NCBI GenBank assembly: GCA_050953425.1
Contig: JBMNMQ010000008.1
Location: forward strand, 1-64,000
Source: RUG100 sp050953425
GTDB taxonomy: Bacteria; Bacillota; Clostridia; Peptostreptococcales; Anaerovoracaceae
DNA length: 64,000 bases
Direction of reading: 5' to 3'
The position numbers and the translations under genes were made by a program. This document shows positions 7,504-16,207 of this stretch, piece after piece (position 1 is the stretch's first letter; each line of letters opens with the position of its first letter). The notes beneath the pieces were generated by a model. It saw nothing but the letters and a program-made list of their open reading frames with translations. It was not told the origin of the DNA and did not search any database.

Positions 7504-10500
7504 TTATTTGACTGTTATTCTGACACTCGTTCTGACACCGTTCTGCGCGTAAATGTAGATGCTGCATTTGCCGGCTTTCTTCGCACTGACTCTTCCGGTT
7601 CTGCTGACAGCGGCAATGGCGCTGTTCGTGCTCTTATACCGGTAGTGCGGCGCGTGATCCCGCTTGAGTAATTTTTTGTTTTTGTAATATTTGATCGTCT
7701 TCGCGGAAACTTTCGTGGTTTTTCCGGCTTTCATGGTTATTGTCTTCTTTTTCGCGGAAAGCTTTTTCGCATTGGTATAGCTCCAGCTGCAGTTCCCGGC
7801 GATCGTATGGCAGGTGAGACCGTCAGAGAAGTAGTTCTTTCTTCCTTTGGATTTTTCATAGGCTCTGACGCAGAATTTGTAGGTCTTTCCTGTTTTCAGG
7901 CCGGATTTTGTGAAGGAGGTGCCCTTCACGGTTCCGATTTTTTTATAGTGGTGCTTCCTGCCGCATTTCGCGTAGAAGACGTCGTACCCCGATGCGCCTT
8001 TGATTTTGTTCCAGCTAAGCCGCATTTTTGTTCTGCCTTTTGCCGTTGTTTTCAGGTGCAGAAGGGGCTTCGTCCACTTGGCGTGAAGCGAGATGTTCCC
8101 GGTACTGCCTTTGGAGATTGTCGTCACCGGATGACCGCTGAAATTGGCTTTTTTGTACCAGCCGGCAAACAGATATCCGGTTCTGGTCGGTTCTGCCAGT
8201 GTGATATTATCGCTTTCGACCGTGTATTTCGACGGATTGGAGGAAGCGTTTCTGCCGCCGTTGAGATGATACTTGATGGTGTATTTGATCGGCTTCCACT
8301 GGGCGTAGAGCGTCACTGTGCCGTTATTTTCCGCGGTCAGATTCTTTACCGATGCTTTGTCATCATATTTAGTACCTGAGCCGTCTTTTTTGGTATTCCA
8401 GCCCGAGAAAGTATACCCGGTTTTCGAAAAGCCGTTCGCCGTCAGATTCTGTGACTCGTCGTAGTTCATCGTCAGGTTGTCCATGGTGCCGGAGCCGCCG
8501 TTTGCGTCAAACTTTACCGTGTATTTGCTGGCTGTCCACTTTGCGTAAAGATCTTTCTTCCCGGTGCTTCCCTTGGCGATCTTCGTGATCTTTTCTCCGG
8601 TAAAATCAGCGTTATCGTACCAGCCGTCGAATGTATATCCTTTTTTTGTCGGATCTGCCAGGGTTATATCCTCGGTCTCGATCGTATAGCTCGACGGGTT
8701 GGATGACGCATTCGTGCCGTCATTCAGGTGATACTCAATGCCGTATTCGGCTGGCTTCCACTGGGCGTAGAGAGTCGTATTTTCTGTCTTATCCCATTTC
8801 TTCGCGCTTGTGCCGTCGGCGTTGTAGTACTGCGTGCCGCCGTCCGCCTTGTCATAGTATCCGTTAAATGTATATCCGGCCTTGGTCGGGAGAGCGGTGA
8901 TCGTCGGCATGTCGCGGTTGAGTTTTACGTTCACTGCATCCGTCGGACCGCCCTGACCGCCATTCGCATCGAAGCTGACCCCAAAACCTTCCTTGAATTC
9001 TCCGTATTTTTCGCCGCTTTGAAATGCATATGACTGTGTCGGGTATACCGTGTAGGCGCCATCCTCGGTTTTTCTCCAGGCGTACCCGGTCCATTTGCTG
9101 ACATCCGGCTGCTTGTTGAAGCAGTCGCCGCTGCCCTGTCCGTCCGCGATGATATGGCCGCCGGTCAACTTGACGGACTGATCCTCCTCGCCGTAGATTC
9201 CGTTCGTTGTTCCTCTGGCGGTGACACTGCTTTCCGAAATCGCCAGTGAGCTCCCGCTGCCGACGATGTGGATGCCGTAGCTTCCGTATGTATCTGCCGC
9301 GGGCGCGCCTTCAGCTGTGACGTCGCCTCCGCTGATTTTTACAGTGCAGCCGGACTTCGTCGTGCTGATGCCCGCATTGTCATTCGGAGTTCCCTCTGTG
9401 CTGTCGGCGGCCGCCTTTGCGTTCACCGTGCCGCCGGTAATATTGATCACGCCGTTTTCGCCGTTCGCGCGGATGCCGGCCTGGCCGCCTTCCGCGGTGA
9501 TCTTGCCGCCGCTGATGTTGATCTCGCTCGGCAGACCTTCCGTCTTGATCGTTCCGTCGCTGTTATAGGAATTGGCCCAGCCGGATTTGATCCCGACAGC
9601 ATTGCCGCCGTCCGCGATGACCGTGCCTCCTGAAATATTCAGGACGGTTTTCGCTCCGTCGGCGTCAGAATCCGATTTCTGCTTCATCACCTTGATGCCG
9701 GCTTCATCTTTTGTGCCGGCGGCTGTTCCCTTCACCGTGCCGCCGGAAATGTCGATCTTCCCGCTGGAGACGATGCCGACGCCCGGATATATCGTGCCCC
9801 TGCCGGTGCCTGTAACAGTGCCGTCCTTAACGACCATATCAGAAGCCGTGATGCCGCTGGCGCATCCTGTTCCGCTTACCTGCGTTCCGGCGCCCTGCAC
9901 CGTCATCGTGCCCCGGCTGAATAAGCCGATCGATGTGTTTTCGGTCCCTGTGGCGTTGACATCCGCTCCGCCTGAGATATTCATATTATTGTTGGATAGG
10001 ATGCTGTACAGCGATGATGTTGTCCTGATTTTCCCGCCGTTGATATCTATATCGCCGGTGCCGCTGCCGCCGTAACTGAGTATCGCGATCTGCGCCTGAT
10101 GCACCGTCGGAGTTGAAGATGTGTCATCCGGATCCGATCCGCCTACCTGGATGTTTCCGCTGTTGATGATAAGCTTATTCATCGCGTATATGCCGGAAAA
10201 AGCTCCGCCCTCACAGAAAAGATACAGATGCCCGGCGTCGTTGCCGTTAATCACGAGCGCATCGCCGCTGCCGGTCTCGATCTCCTCGGCGGCTATGCCG
10301 GTTTGGCCGAAGCCTTTGAAGTCGATATTATTCACCGTAAGTGTCATTCGGGATCCGCGGACATAGAAATCCTCTCCTACAGAGGTCGCCGTAGTGATCT
10401 TGCTTCCCACGCTGCCGTCCAGCGTCAATGCTGTAGTATCTGATCCCGTCTGGATGGCGTATGCGCCGTCCAGCGTGACATTCGCGCTGTTCGATGTGAT

Positions 10501-11013
10501 CGTGCTGCTCGCGCCCTCGATATCGATGGCCTCAGTTCCGTCCAGCGTCAGAGTATTCGTTCCGGTCCCTTTTTCGTTCAGCACGAGGCCGGCGTTTTTC
10601 AGATGGATCGCAGCTCCGCCGGTCGTCTTGACTGTATTTGTCCCGTTAAAACTCAGCGTCAGCGTCCCGCCGGAAACGTCGATCATATTTTTCGGAGCGT
10701 TCGGGTCGTTCGGGTCGTCCGGCAGCTGCGCGTCGGTCGCGACGCCGTTCAGTTCCAGTTCCGTGCCGTCCTCCGACAGATAGTAATTGTAATCGGCTGA
10801 CGTGCCTTCTTCGACCCCGGTCGTTTTTCCGCTTACAACCACGTTTTTATAGTACTTTCCCGCGGTCAGCGTCGTTCCGGCCAGTTTTATCGTCGGCGCG
10901 TCCGCGGCCAGCGCCTCGGATCCCATACCGGGAAGCATGGGCATCATCACGATGGCCGTCAGGATTGACAGCAGCAGTGCCATTACTTTTTGCAAGCTTT
11001 TCTTCCTTAACAT
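7504..11013 (-). CDS. Large secreted surface protein: beta-helix-like region, InlB B-repeats, Fn3 and Ig-like end
   Basis: I place the start at ATG 11013, which has AAAGAGG upstream and begins a signal peptide (MLRKKSLQKVMALLLSILTA, cleavage near ALA about residue 36). An open frame continues 53 codons further upstream but precedes the signal peptide implausibly. The protein has 1169 aa. Residues about 60-650 are Gly/Ser/Thr-rich ISGGTV-like repeats resembling carbohydrate-binding or parallel beta-helix proteins. Residues about 680-980 hold four InlB B-type (Flg_new) repeats ending in LYAQW or LYAKW. About 983-1075 is a fibronectin III domain, and about 1080-1169 an Ig-like domain. No LPXTG motif is seen, so it is secreted or non-covalently bound, probably an adhesin. 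Confidence 0.85.
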   Translation of the reverse strand: MLRKKSLQKVMALLLSILTAIVMMPMLPGMGSEALAADAPTIKLAGTTLTAGKYYKNVVVSGKTTGVEEGTSADYNYYLSEDGTELELNGVATDAQLPDDPNDPNAPKNMIDVSGGTLTLSFNGTNTVKTTGGAAIHLKNAGLVLNEKGTGTNTLTLDGTEAIDIEGASSTITSNSANVTLDGAYAIQTGSDTTALTLDGSVGSKITTATSVGEDFYVRGSRMTLTVNNIDFKGFGQTGIAAEEIETGSGDALVINGNDAGHLYLFCEGGAFSGIYAMNKLIINSGNIQVGGSDPDDTSSTPTVHQAQIAILSYGGSGTGDIDINGGKIRTTSSLYSILSNNNMNISGGADVNATGTENTSIGLFSRGTMTVQGAGTQVSGTGCASGITASDMVVKDGTVTGTGRGTIYPGVGIVSSGKIDISGGTVKGTAAGTKDEAGIKVMKQKSDSDADGAKTVLNISGGTVIADGGNAVGIKSGWANSYNSDGTIKTEGLPSEINISGGKITAEGGQAGIRANGENGVINITGGTVNAKAAADSTEGTPNDNAGISTTKSGCTVKISGGDVTAEGAPAADTYGSYGIHIVGSGSSLAISESSVTARGTTNGIYGEEDQSVKLTGGHIIADGQGSGDCFNKQPDVSKWTGYAWRKTEDGAYTVYPTQSYAFQSGEKYGEFKEGFGVSFDANGGQGGPTDAVNVKLNRDMPTITALPTKAGYTFNGYYDKADGGTQYYNADGTSAKKWDKTENTTLYAQWKPAEYGIEYHLNDGTNASSNPSSYTIETEDITLADPTKKGYTFDGWYDNADFTGEKITKIAKGSTGKKDLYAKWTASKYTVKFDANGGSGTMDNLTMNYDESQNLTANGFSKTGYTFSGWNTKKDGSGTKYDDKASVKNLTAENNGTVTLYAQWKPIKYTIKYHLNGGRNASSNPSKYTVESDNITLAEPTRTGYLFAGWYKKANFSGHPVTTISKGSTGNISLHAKWTKPLLHLKTTAKGRTKMRLSWNKIKGASGYDVFYAKCGRKHHYKKIGTVKGTSFTKSGLKTGKTYKFCVRAYEKSKGRKNYFSDGLTCHTIAGNCSWSYTNAKKLSAKKKTITMKAGKTTKVSAKTIKYYKNKKLLKRDHAPHYRYKSTNSAIAAVSRTGRVSAKKAGKCSIYIYAQNGVRTSVRITVK

Positions 11014-11558
11014 TTTTCTGCCTCTTTGTAGTTGTTTTGTCGACAATCGGATCGCTGTGTGCTGTGAAGCGCTGCGGATGTCTTTCATTATTTTGACCGG
11101 AAAGAACCGCTTATCGACCGATTGCCTTGTTTCCACAGTATTATTATATACTTTCATTAGCTGATTAACCATATTTCGAAAAATATCATAGAATTAAAAA
11201 TATTAGGAATATAAACTCTGCGCGCTTGTGCAGAACCGTTCGGGTTCGTTGGGCGGGATAAAAAGGGAAACCCTGTCATCACTCAAGTATCGGTCGTTTC
11301 AGATCGGTTCTGTATCAATCTCGAACTGCCGGCGCCAGGCGTCATGCCGGCAAATGGTGCGGAGCAGGGGCCGATTTCCGAAGCGATGGAGAATTGATAC
11401 TGTCCGCCGGAAAGAGAACCGGGTCTGCCGAACCGCCGGCGCAGTGACCGTACACCCGCTCGCTGCATTTCCTGCAGCCGCTGCCACCGGTTCGGTGCTG
11501 ACGAAATGATCACCTGCCGGACGACAAGGATTGCACCTGCCAGCCGGCAGGGATAAAG
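11014..11558. other. Divergent intergenic region, mostly without genes
   Basis: This stretch separates the surface-protein gene (minus) from the marR-like gene (+). Bases 11130-11215 are AT-rich, and a TATAAT-like -10 on the minus strand lies at 11148-11143, about 130 bp upstream of the surface-protein start; no convincing -35 accompanies it. Apart from the gene remnant described at 11215-11397 I see nothing else supportable. Confidence 0.4.
11215..11397 (+). pseudogene. Possible remnant of an unidentified coding region
   Basis: Between a TAA at 11212 and a TGA at 11395 the frame reads as protein-like sequence, including PFGFVGRDKKGNPVITQVS and FCINLELPAPG, with no start codon or ribosome site. 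The residue composition looks more like a real C-terminus than translated noise. I cannot assign it to a family. It may be the end of a gene removed when the scar zone formed. Confidence 0.3.
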
Positions 11559-11607
11559 TTGACAAAGTCTACTAATTGCTCTAGGATAAAACTGCTGTAC
11601 TTGTCAA
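11559..11607 (+). promoter_or_regulatory. Promoter of the marR-like gene with inverted-repeat operator candidate
   Basis: TTGACA at 11559-11564, a 17-bp spacer and TAGGAT at 11582-11587 make a good sigma-70 type promoter. TTGACAAAGT at 11559-11568 is nearly an inverted copy of ACTTGTCAA at 11599-11607. The repeat therefore brackets the -35 and the start-site region, where an autoregulating MarR dimer could bind. The operator function is inference. Confidence 0.55.
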
Positions 11608-11665
11608 TTATATCTGCGGAAGAACTCGATCTGACTGCAGGCGGCGGGAGGCGCTGACACAGCCT

Positions 11666-12157
11666 ATGACAGCATCTACGATGAATCGCGCGGAACGGAC
11701 CGCGGACAGAGAAAACCTCGTGCATCGCATCAGAGCTTTCAATCGGTTTTACATGCCGATCATGAATCTGCTGGGCGGCAATTATCTGGGCTCTGGCTAT
11801 TCCGCCACGGAGGCGCGGGTGCTTTTTGAACTTTATGAACGGGAGGGCTGCAATGCCGCAGCCGTCGCGCGTTCCATGAACATCGATAAAAGCTACCTGA
11901 GCCGGGTGGTTCACCAGTTTCTTGAAAGCGGCTGTCTTCGCCGTGTTCCGTCCCGGGAGGACAAACGATCCTTTTGCCTTTATCTGACGGAAAAGGGGCG
12001 GGCGCTGACAGAGCATCTGATCCGTCGGTCCGATGCGGACATCCGCAGCAGGCTCGGGAATTTGACCGCCGCGGAAGAACAGCGGTTCCGGCAGGCGCTG
12101 GATACAATGACCGCTCTGCTGAAGAAGGGAATGAACGAGGAAGATGGTACCCTTTGA
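11666..12157 (+). CDS. MarR-family transcriptional regulator, 163 aa
   Basis: A winged-helix regulator: residues about 45-105 include SATEARVLFELYE, then NAAAVARSMNIDKSYLSRVV as the recognition helix region and REDKRSFCLYLTEKG as the wing. The dimerising helices lie at both ends. Length fits the family (140-170 aa). The start could be ATG 11666 or the in-frame ATG 11681; a GGGAGG at about 11646 is rather far from either. A good promoter with an inverted repeat lies upstream, suggesting autoregulation. The downstream genes are broken, so the original target is not evident from context. Confidence 0.85.
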   Translation: MTASTMNRAERTADRENLVHRIRAFNRFYMPIMNLLGGNYLGSGYSATEARVLFELYEREGCNAAAVARSMNIDKSYLSRVVHQFLESGCLRRVPSREDKRSFCLYLTEKGRALTEHLIRRSDADIRSRLGNLTAAEEQRFRQALDTMTALLKKGMNEEDGTL

Positions 12158-12344
12158 TGAACATGCAGACGGAACTTGATCGCCCCGGACACGGCCTTGG
12201 ATTTTTTCCGCGTTTGCGCTCGAGAAAGGAAAAGGATGAACACATTCGTTCGCGTCGGCTCGGCTTTCGGCAGGGCGGACATCGCGGTATGCCGCAGTGC
12301 GGCGAGGATGCTAGATCTCTCGTCATTGCGGGGAGGTGTGTACG

Positions 12345-12663
12345 ATGAATACCATAGACAGCAGTGCGCTCTATCAAAAGCGATTATTTTCCCGGTGGTA
12401 CCGAATGTGCGGACAGTGTGCGGGCGGCGGCTGCATTTGAAAAAGCCGGCGTGGATCTGCTGGACGTTTCCGGCGGCTTCTGCGGCTTTACCAGACCGGG
12501 ACACCGCGAACCGGGCTATTTCGGCGAGTTGACCGCGGCGATCAGGGAGGCGACAGATCTGCCGGTGATTCTGACCGGAGGCATCACTGCCGGAGAGGAG
12601 GCAGAAGCTCTGCTGCAGGCCGGCAAAGCGGATCTGATCGGCGTCGGCAGGGCGATGCTGCGC
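12345..12663 (+). pseudogene. Gene stub plus fragment of an NADH:flavin oxidoreductase (old yellow enzyme family)
   Basis: ATG 12345 has an excellent GGGGAGG site but its frame (MNTIDSSALYQKRLF) ends after 31 codons, so it is a cut-off gene start. Overlapping it in another frame from about 12364, about 100 residues match the C-terminal part of old-yellow-enzyme barrels: DYFPGGTECADSVRAAAAF, AGVDLLDVSGGFCGFTRPG, DLPVILTGGIT and KADLIGVGRAML. The N-terminal 200 or more residues are absent. At about 12664 the frame passes directly into exopolyphosphatase sequence. Confidence 0.7.
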
Positions 12664-13032
12664 CGCCACTTGAAGAAAATCGAGGTGCCGGATGACATTT
12701 CCCGCCGGGTGCTGTTCTGCGTCGGCGGGACGGCTCGCAGCATGAAAGAAAAGATCGACAGCCAGTTCGGGGTTATCGGGGAAGACGGCTGTTACGACAC
12801 CGGCTACCTGAAACGCTATGAAAAATTCTATCGCCGGGAACAGCGCGCCTGCGTGCGGCAGATTCTCGAGAGTTCGCCGGAGCGGATTCATACGCTGCTG
12901 CCCGGTCTCGTTGAGATGCGCTGCATTGCGGAACAGTATCGCTGCGGACGGATCTGCACGGCAGCCGGCGGTGTAAGGGAAGGCTATCTGATGAGTCAAC
13001 TGGAGGAGAACGATGGCAAAGGCCAGGAGTAA
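12664..13032 (+). pseudogene. C-terminal fragment of Ppx/GppA exopolyphosphatase, fused in frame to the oxidoreductase fragment
   Basis: From residue about 100 of the 12364-13032 frame the sequence becomes Ppx/GppA-like: VLFCVGGTARSM, then PERIHTLLPGLVEMRCIAE and GGVREGYLMSQLE near the end, the family's C-terminal signature. The nucleotide-binding N-terminal half is missing, so it cannot be an active phosphatase. It overlaps the start of ppk1 by 20 bp and the overlap contains ppk1's ribosome site, as expected if an intact ppx-ppk operon once stood here. The joint at about 12664 is a deletion scar or an assembly chimera. Confidence 0.7.
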
Positions 13033-15202
13033 ATGTGCTTACATGCAGAACCGCGAACTTTCGTGGCTGAAATTCAACGAACGCGTCATGGACGAAGCAA
13101 CGGACGAATCGGTGCCGCTGCTGGAGCGTCTGCGCTTTCTGACGATCTTTACGACCAACCTGGATGAATTCTTTCAGGTGCGCGTCGGTTCTCTGATCGA
13201 CATGCTGCCGCTCGGCGACAAAGCGGTCGACAACAAGACGGGCATGACGGCCCGCGAACAGCTGGACGCGATCTACAGCGCGGTGCGCCCGCTCTATGAA
13301 AAGCGCAACCGGATCTTTACCGAACTCGAGCACAAGATGCGCGACGAGGGCATTTCCCGCCTGACCTACAGCGAACTGGGGCCGGAGGATCAGGACTATA
13401 TCGAGAGCTACTTTCTCAGCAACATTCTGCCGACGCTGTCGCCGCAGATTGTCGATGCCCACCATCCGTTCCCGCATCTGCAGAACAAGGTCATTGAGAT
13501 TTCCGTACTGCTGCGCAACGACAAGGGCAAGGAACTCTTTGCCATCCTGCCGCTGCCGTCGGTACTGCCCGACGTCGTCTATCTGCCGGGCAGCGACATC
13601 CGCTATATCGCCACCGAGGATATCCTCTATGAATTCACGGATGTGGTTTTCGATACCTATACACTTGTCGAAAAAGTCTGCATCTGCATCACCCGCAACG
13701 CCGATATTCACGCCGAGGACGAGGATGTCGAGGTAACCGATGACTTTCGCAATGTGATGAAGCGCATGGTCAAGGACCGCAAGCGGCTGGCACCGCTGCG
13801 CCTGGAGCTGACCAACGGCATCTGCATGCGTTCCTTTGAATTCCTCAAGAGCAAGCTCCATCTCAGCGATGCCCAGATCTACTACACGTCGGCGCCGCTG
13901 AAACTCGACTACGCCTATCCGCTGGCCGACAAGCTGAGTGCGGCGCAGAAGGAAAAACTGCTCTATCCTCCCTACCGGCCCTGCATTCCCGATACGGTGG
14001 ATCCGCACCGCAGCATGTTCGAACAGATCCGGGAGCACGACATCCTGCTTTCCTATCCCTATGAAAGCATGGATCCGTTCCTCGATTTTCTCCGCGAAGC
14101 GGCCGATGACCCGGCCGTCATCGCGATTCAGATCACGATTTACCGCCTGGCGCGGGAAAGCCGGGTGGTGGAGTACCTGTGCCGCGCCGCCGAGAAGGGC
14201 AAGGACGTCCTCACGCTGATCGAGCTGCGGGCGCGCTTTGACGAGCAGAACAACATCGACTGGTCGGAAGCGCTGGAGAAAGCCGGCTGCACCGTGATCT
14301 ACGGCGTGCCCGGCTACAAGGTGCATTCCAAGTGCTGCCTGATCATTCGCCACGAGGAGGACGGCATCCGCTACTATACCCAGATCGGCACCGGCAATTA
14401 CAACGAGACCACGTCAAAGATCTATACCGACTTCTCGCTGATGACCGGCGACCAGGACATCGGCCGCGACGCCAACAAATATTTCCGCAACATGGGTATC
14501 GGCAACCTCAACGGCAGCTACGAAGAGCTGATCGTCTCGCCGGTCAGCCTCAAAAGCACGGTGCTGGAGCTGATGGACCGCGAAATTGCGAAGGGTGCGC
14601 AGGGACATCTCTTCTTCAAGCTCAATTCGCTGACCGACAAGGAGATCATGAACAAGATCCAGGAAGCATCCGCCGCCGGTGTTTCCGTCAAGATGCTGAT
14701 CCGCGGCATCTGCTGTCTGGTGCCGGGTCTCCCCGGTCTGACCGAAAACGTCGAAGTGCGCAGCATTGTCGGCCGCTACTTGGAGCATTCCCGGGTCTAT
14801 ATCTTCGGCACGCCGGAGCAGGGAAAAATGTATATTGCTTCCGCCGATTTCATGACGCGCAACACCCAGCGCCGCGCCGAGATCGGCTGCCCGGTCAAAG
14901 ACGGTGCCGTGCGCCGCAAGATCCTCGAGGTGCTGAGGATCCTCTGGTCCGATAACCTCAAGGCGCGCCGCCTCGGTCCCGACGGCATTTACCGCCGCAT
15001 TGCGGTCGAACAGACGGAATCGGCGCCGGCGCCGCGCTTTATCGAGGCCCAGGAAGAGCAGATGGCGCTGGCCATGGCGCATCGCTACCAGCCGGCACCG
15101 CCGCAGCGGAAGGTTCCGGCCGAACCGGAGAAAACCGCCGCGCAGAAACCGCGTTCCGGCGGCCTGCGGGGATTTTTTGCCCGTCTGTTCGGCAGATCCT
15201 GA
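13013..15202 (+). CDS. ppk1: Polyphosphate kinase 1
   Basis: This 729-residue enzyme reversibly makes inorganic polyphosphate from ATP. The N-terminal motif NRELSWLKFNERV, the segment GTGNYNETTSKIYTDF and the two family histidines are present: His438 in GYKVHSKCCL (the phosphohistidine equivalent of E. coli His435) and His592 in EHSRVYIFG. The last 50 residues are Pro/Ala-rich and end in GLRGFFARLFGRS, an extension beyond the core. ATG 13013 has GGAGGAGAACG upstream inside the ppx remnant. Loss of ppx next door removes the usual opposing enzyme from the operon. No dedicated promoter is visible, so its expression now depends on sequence from the scar zone. Confidence 0.95.
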   Translation: MAKARSKCAYMQNRELSWLKFNERVMDEATDESVPLLERLRFLTIFTTNLDEFFQVRVGSLIDMLPLGDKAVDNKTGMTAREQLDAIYSAVRPLYEKRNRIFTELEHKMRDEGISRLTYSELGPEDQDYIESYFLSNILPTLSPQIVDAHHPFPHLQNKVIEISVLLRNDKGKELFAILPLPSVLPDVVYLPGSDIRYIATEDILYEFTDVVFDTYTLVEKVCICITRNADIHAEDEDVEVTDDFRNVMKRMVKDRKRLAPLRLELTNGICMRSFEFLKSKLHLSDAQIYYTSAPLKLDYAYPLADKLSAAQKEKLLYPPYRPCIPDTVDPHRSMFEQIREHDILLSYPYESMDPFLDFLREAADDPAVIAIQITIYRLARESRVVEYLCRAAEKGKDVLTLIELRARFDEQNNIDWSEALEKAGCTVIYGVPGYKVHSKCCLIIRHEEDGIRYYTQIGTGNYNETTSKIYTDFSLMTGDQDIGRDANKYFRNMGIGNLNGSYEELIVSPVSLKSTVLELMDREIAKGAQGHLFFKLNSLTDKEIMNKIQEASAAGVSVKMLIRGICCLVPGLPGLTENVEVRSIVGRYLEHSRVYIFGTPEQGKMYIASADFMTRNTQRRAEIGCPVKDGAVRRKILEVLRILWSDNLKARRLGPDGIYRRIAVEQTESAPAPRFIEAQEEQMALAMAHRYQPAPPQRKVPAEPEKTAAQKPRSGGLRGFFARLFGRS

Positions 15203-15574
15203 CCGGATTCTGACGGGGCGGAGCAGCGCTGTTTCGGCCGCGTTTGCCGCGGGTTTACCCGCCTGCCGCGGGGCAGCGGTGCATTCCCGGCTCTGTTATG
15301 TTAAGAGAACGAAAAGACAAGGTAAATATTTCATGAAAATATGTCTTGAGCACAGTCTCTGCAGGTGATAAAATGGGGGCGTAATGATGCCGCCCCGAAT
15401 GCGGGATGCATCATGCCGGAAGACAGTATCGACGGGCAGCACAGGGGGGTCATAACGACGGAAAGAAAGAGGGCAGCCAAAGAAGCGAAACGCAGACGGG
15501 CTGGCTCTTTCACTGTTTGCCGGGTACAGCGGCAGCCGCCGGCAGCGGCGAAGCGGCGGATGGAGGAGTAGAGC
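15203..15574 (+). promoter_or_regulatory. Intergenic region with the DUF47-pit promoter
   Basis: TTGAGC at 15346-15351, a 17-bp spacer and TAAAAT at 15369-15374 form a sigma-70 type promoter. The stretch upstream (about 15295-15345) is AT-rich compared with the flanks and could hold a regulator site, but I find no clear Pho-type repeats. The 200-base leader to the GTG start at 15575 has no gene I can support. Confidence 0.6.
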
Positions 15575-16195
15575 GTGAAGAAAAAAAAGGACGTATTGTT
15601 CGTGCTGCTGATGCGAATCGCCACGAACATGAGGGAAAGCGCGGAACTGTTCCGCGACTTCGAGATTCATGAAAACGGGGATAATCTGCTGGAGTTTTCC
15701 GACAGCATCAAGGGGAAGGAGACGATCGGCGACACCCTTGTCCATGAACTGATCGTAGAGCTCAATCAGGCTTTCATCACCCCGATCGAGCACGAGGATA
15801 TCCTCGCTCTCGCCGAAGGGCTCGATGAAATCGTCGACTGGCTGGAGCGCTGCGCGATCTACCTCGATATGTTCGGTATCTCCGAGAAAGATCCCTATAT
15901 CCGCGCCTTCCGCGACAATCTTGCCGATGCGGCCTGCGAGGTCGAGAAGGCCATCGAGCTGCTGACCGACAAAAAGCTCAAGGACATCCGCGAACACACG
16001 GTGCAGGTCAAGTCCTACGAGGAAAAATGCGACTACGTCGAACGCAAGGCCATTCGTGAACTCTTCGAGGATTACCGGGATGACCCGCTGAAGATCATGA
16101 TGATGAAGGATATCTACGAGATGCTGGAAAACACTGCCGACAGCTGTCAGGCGGTGGCAAAATCCCTGGACACCATCGTCATGAAAAATATGTAG
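15575..16195 (+). CDS. DUF47 (PhoU-like) phosphate-transport accessory protein, 206 aa
   Basis: GTG 15575 follows GGAGGAG at an ideal distance. The protein is all-helical and acidic, with RIATNMRESAELFRDFE near the start and PLKIMMMKDIYEMLENTAD near the end, matching DUF47/PhoU-like proteins that partner Pit transporters. Such proteins are thought to regulate phosphate uptake rather than transport it. The gene is 12 bp upstream of pit on the same strand, the usual arrangement. Together with ppk1 upstream this is a phosphate uptake and storage neighbourhood. Confidence 0.9.
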   Translation: MKKKKDVLFVLLMRIATNMRESAELFRDFEIHENGDNLLEFSDSIKGKETIGDTLVHELIVELNQAFITPIEHEDILALAEGLDEIVDWLERCAIYLDMFGISEKDPYIRAFRDNLADAACEVEKAIELLTDKKLKDIREHTVQVKSYEEKCDYVERKAIRELFEDYRDDPLKIMMMKDIYEMLENTADSCQAVAKSLDTIVMKNM

Positions 16196-16207
16196 GAGGA
16201 TCCGTGG

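Noticed and set aside
11013..11172. Longer N-terminus for the large surface protein (start at 11172)
   Set aside because: The extra 53 codons precede the signal peptide and lack a ribosome site; ATG 11013 has one and begins directly with the signal peptide.
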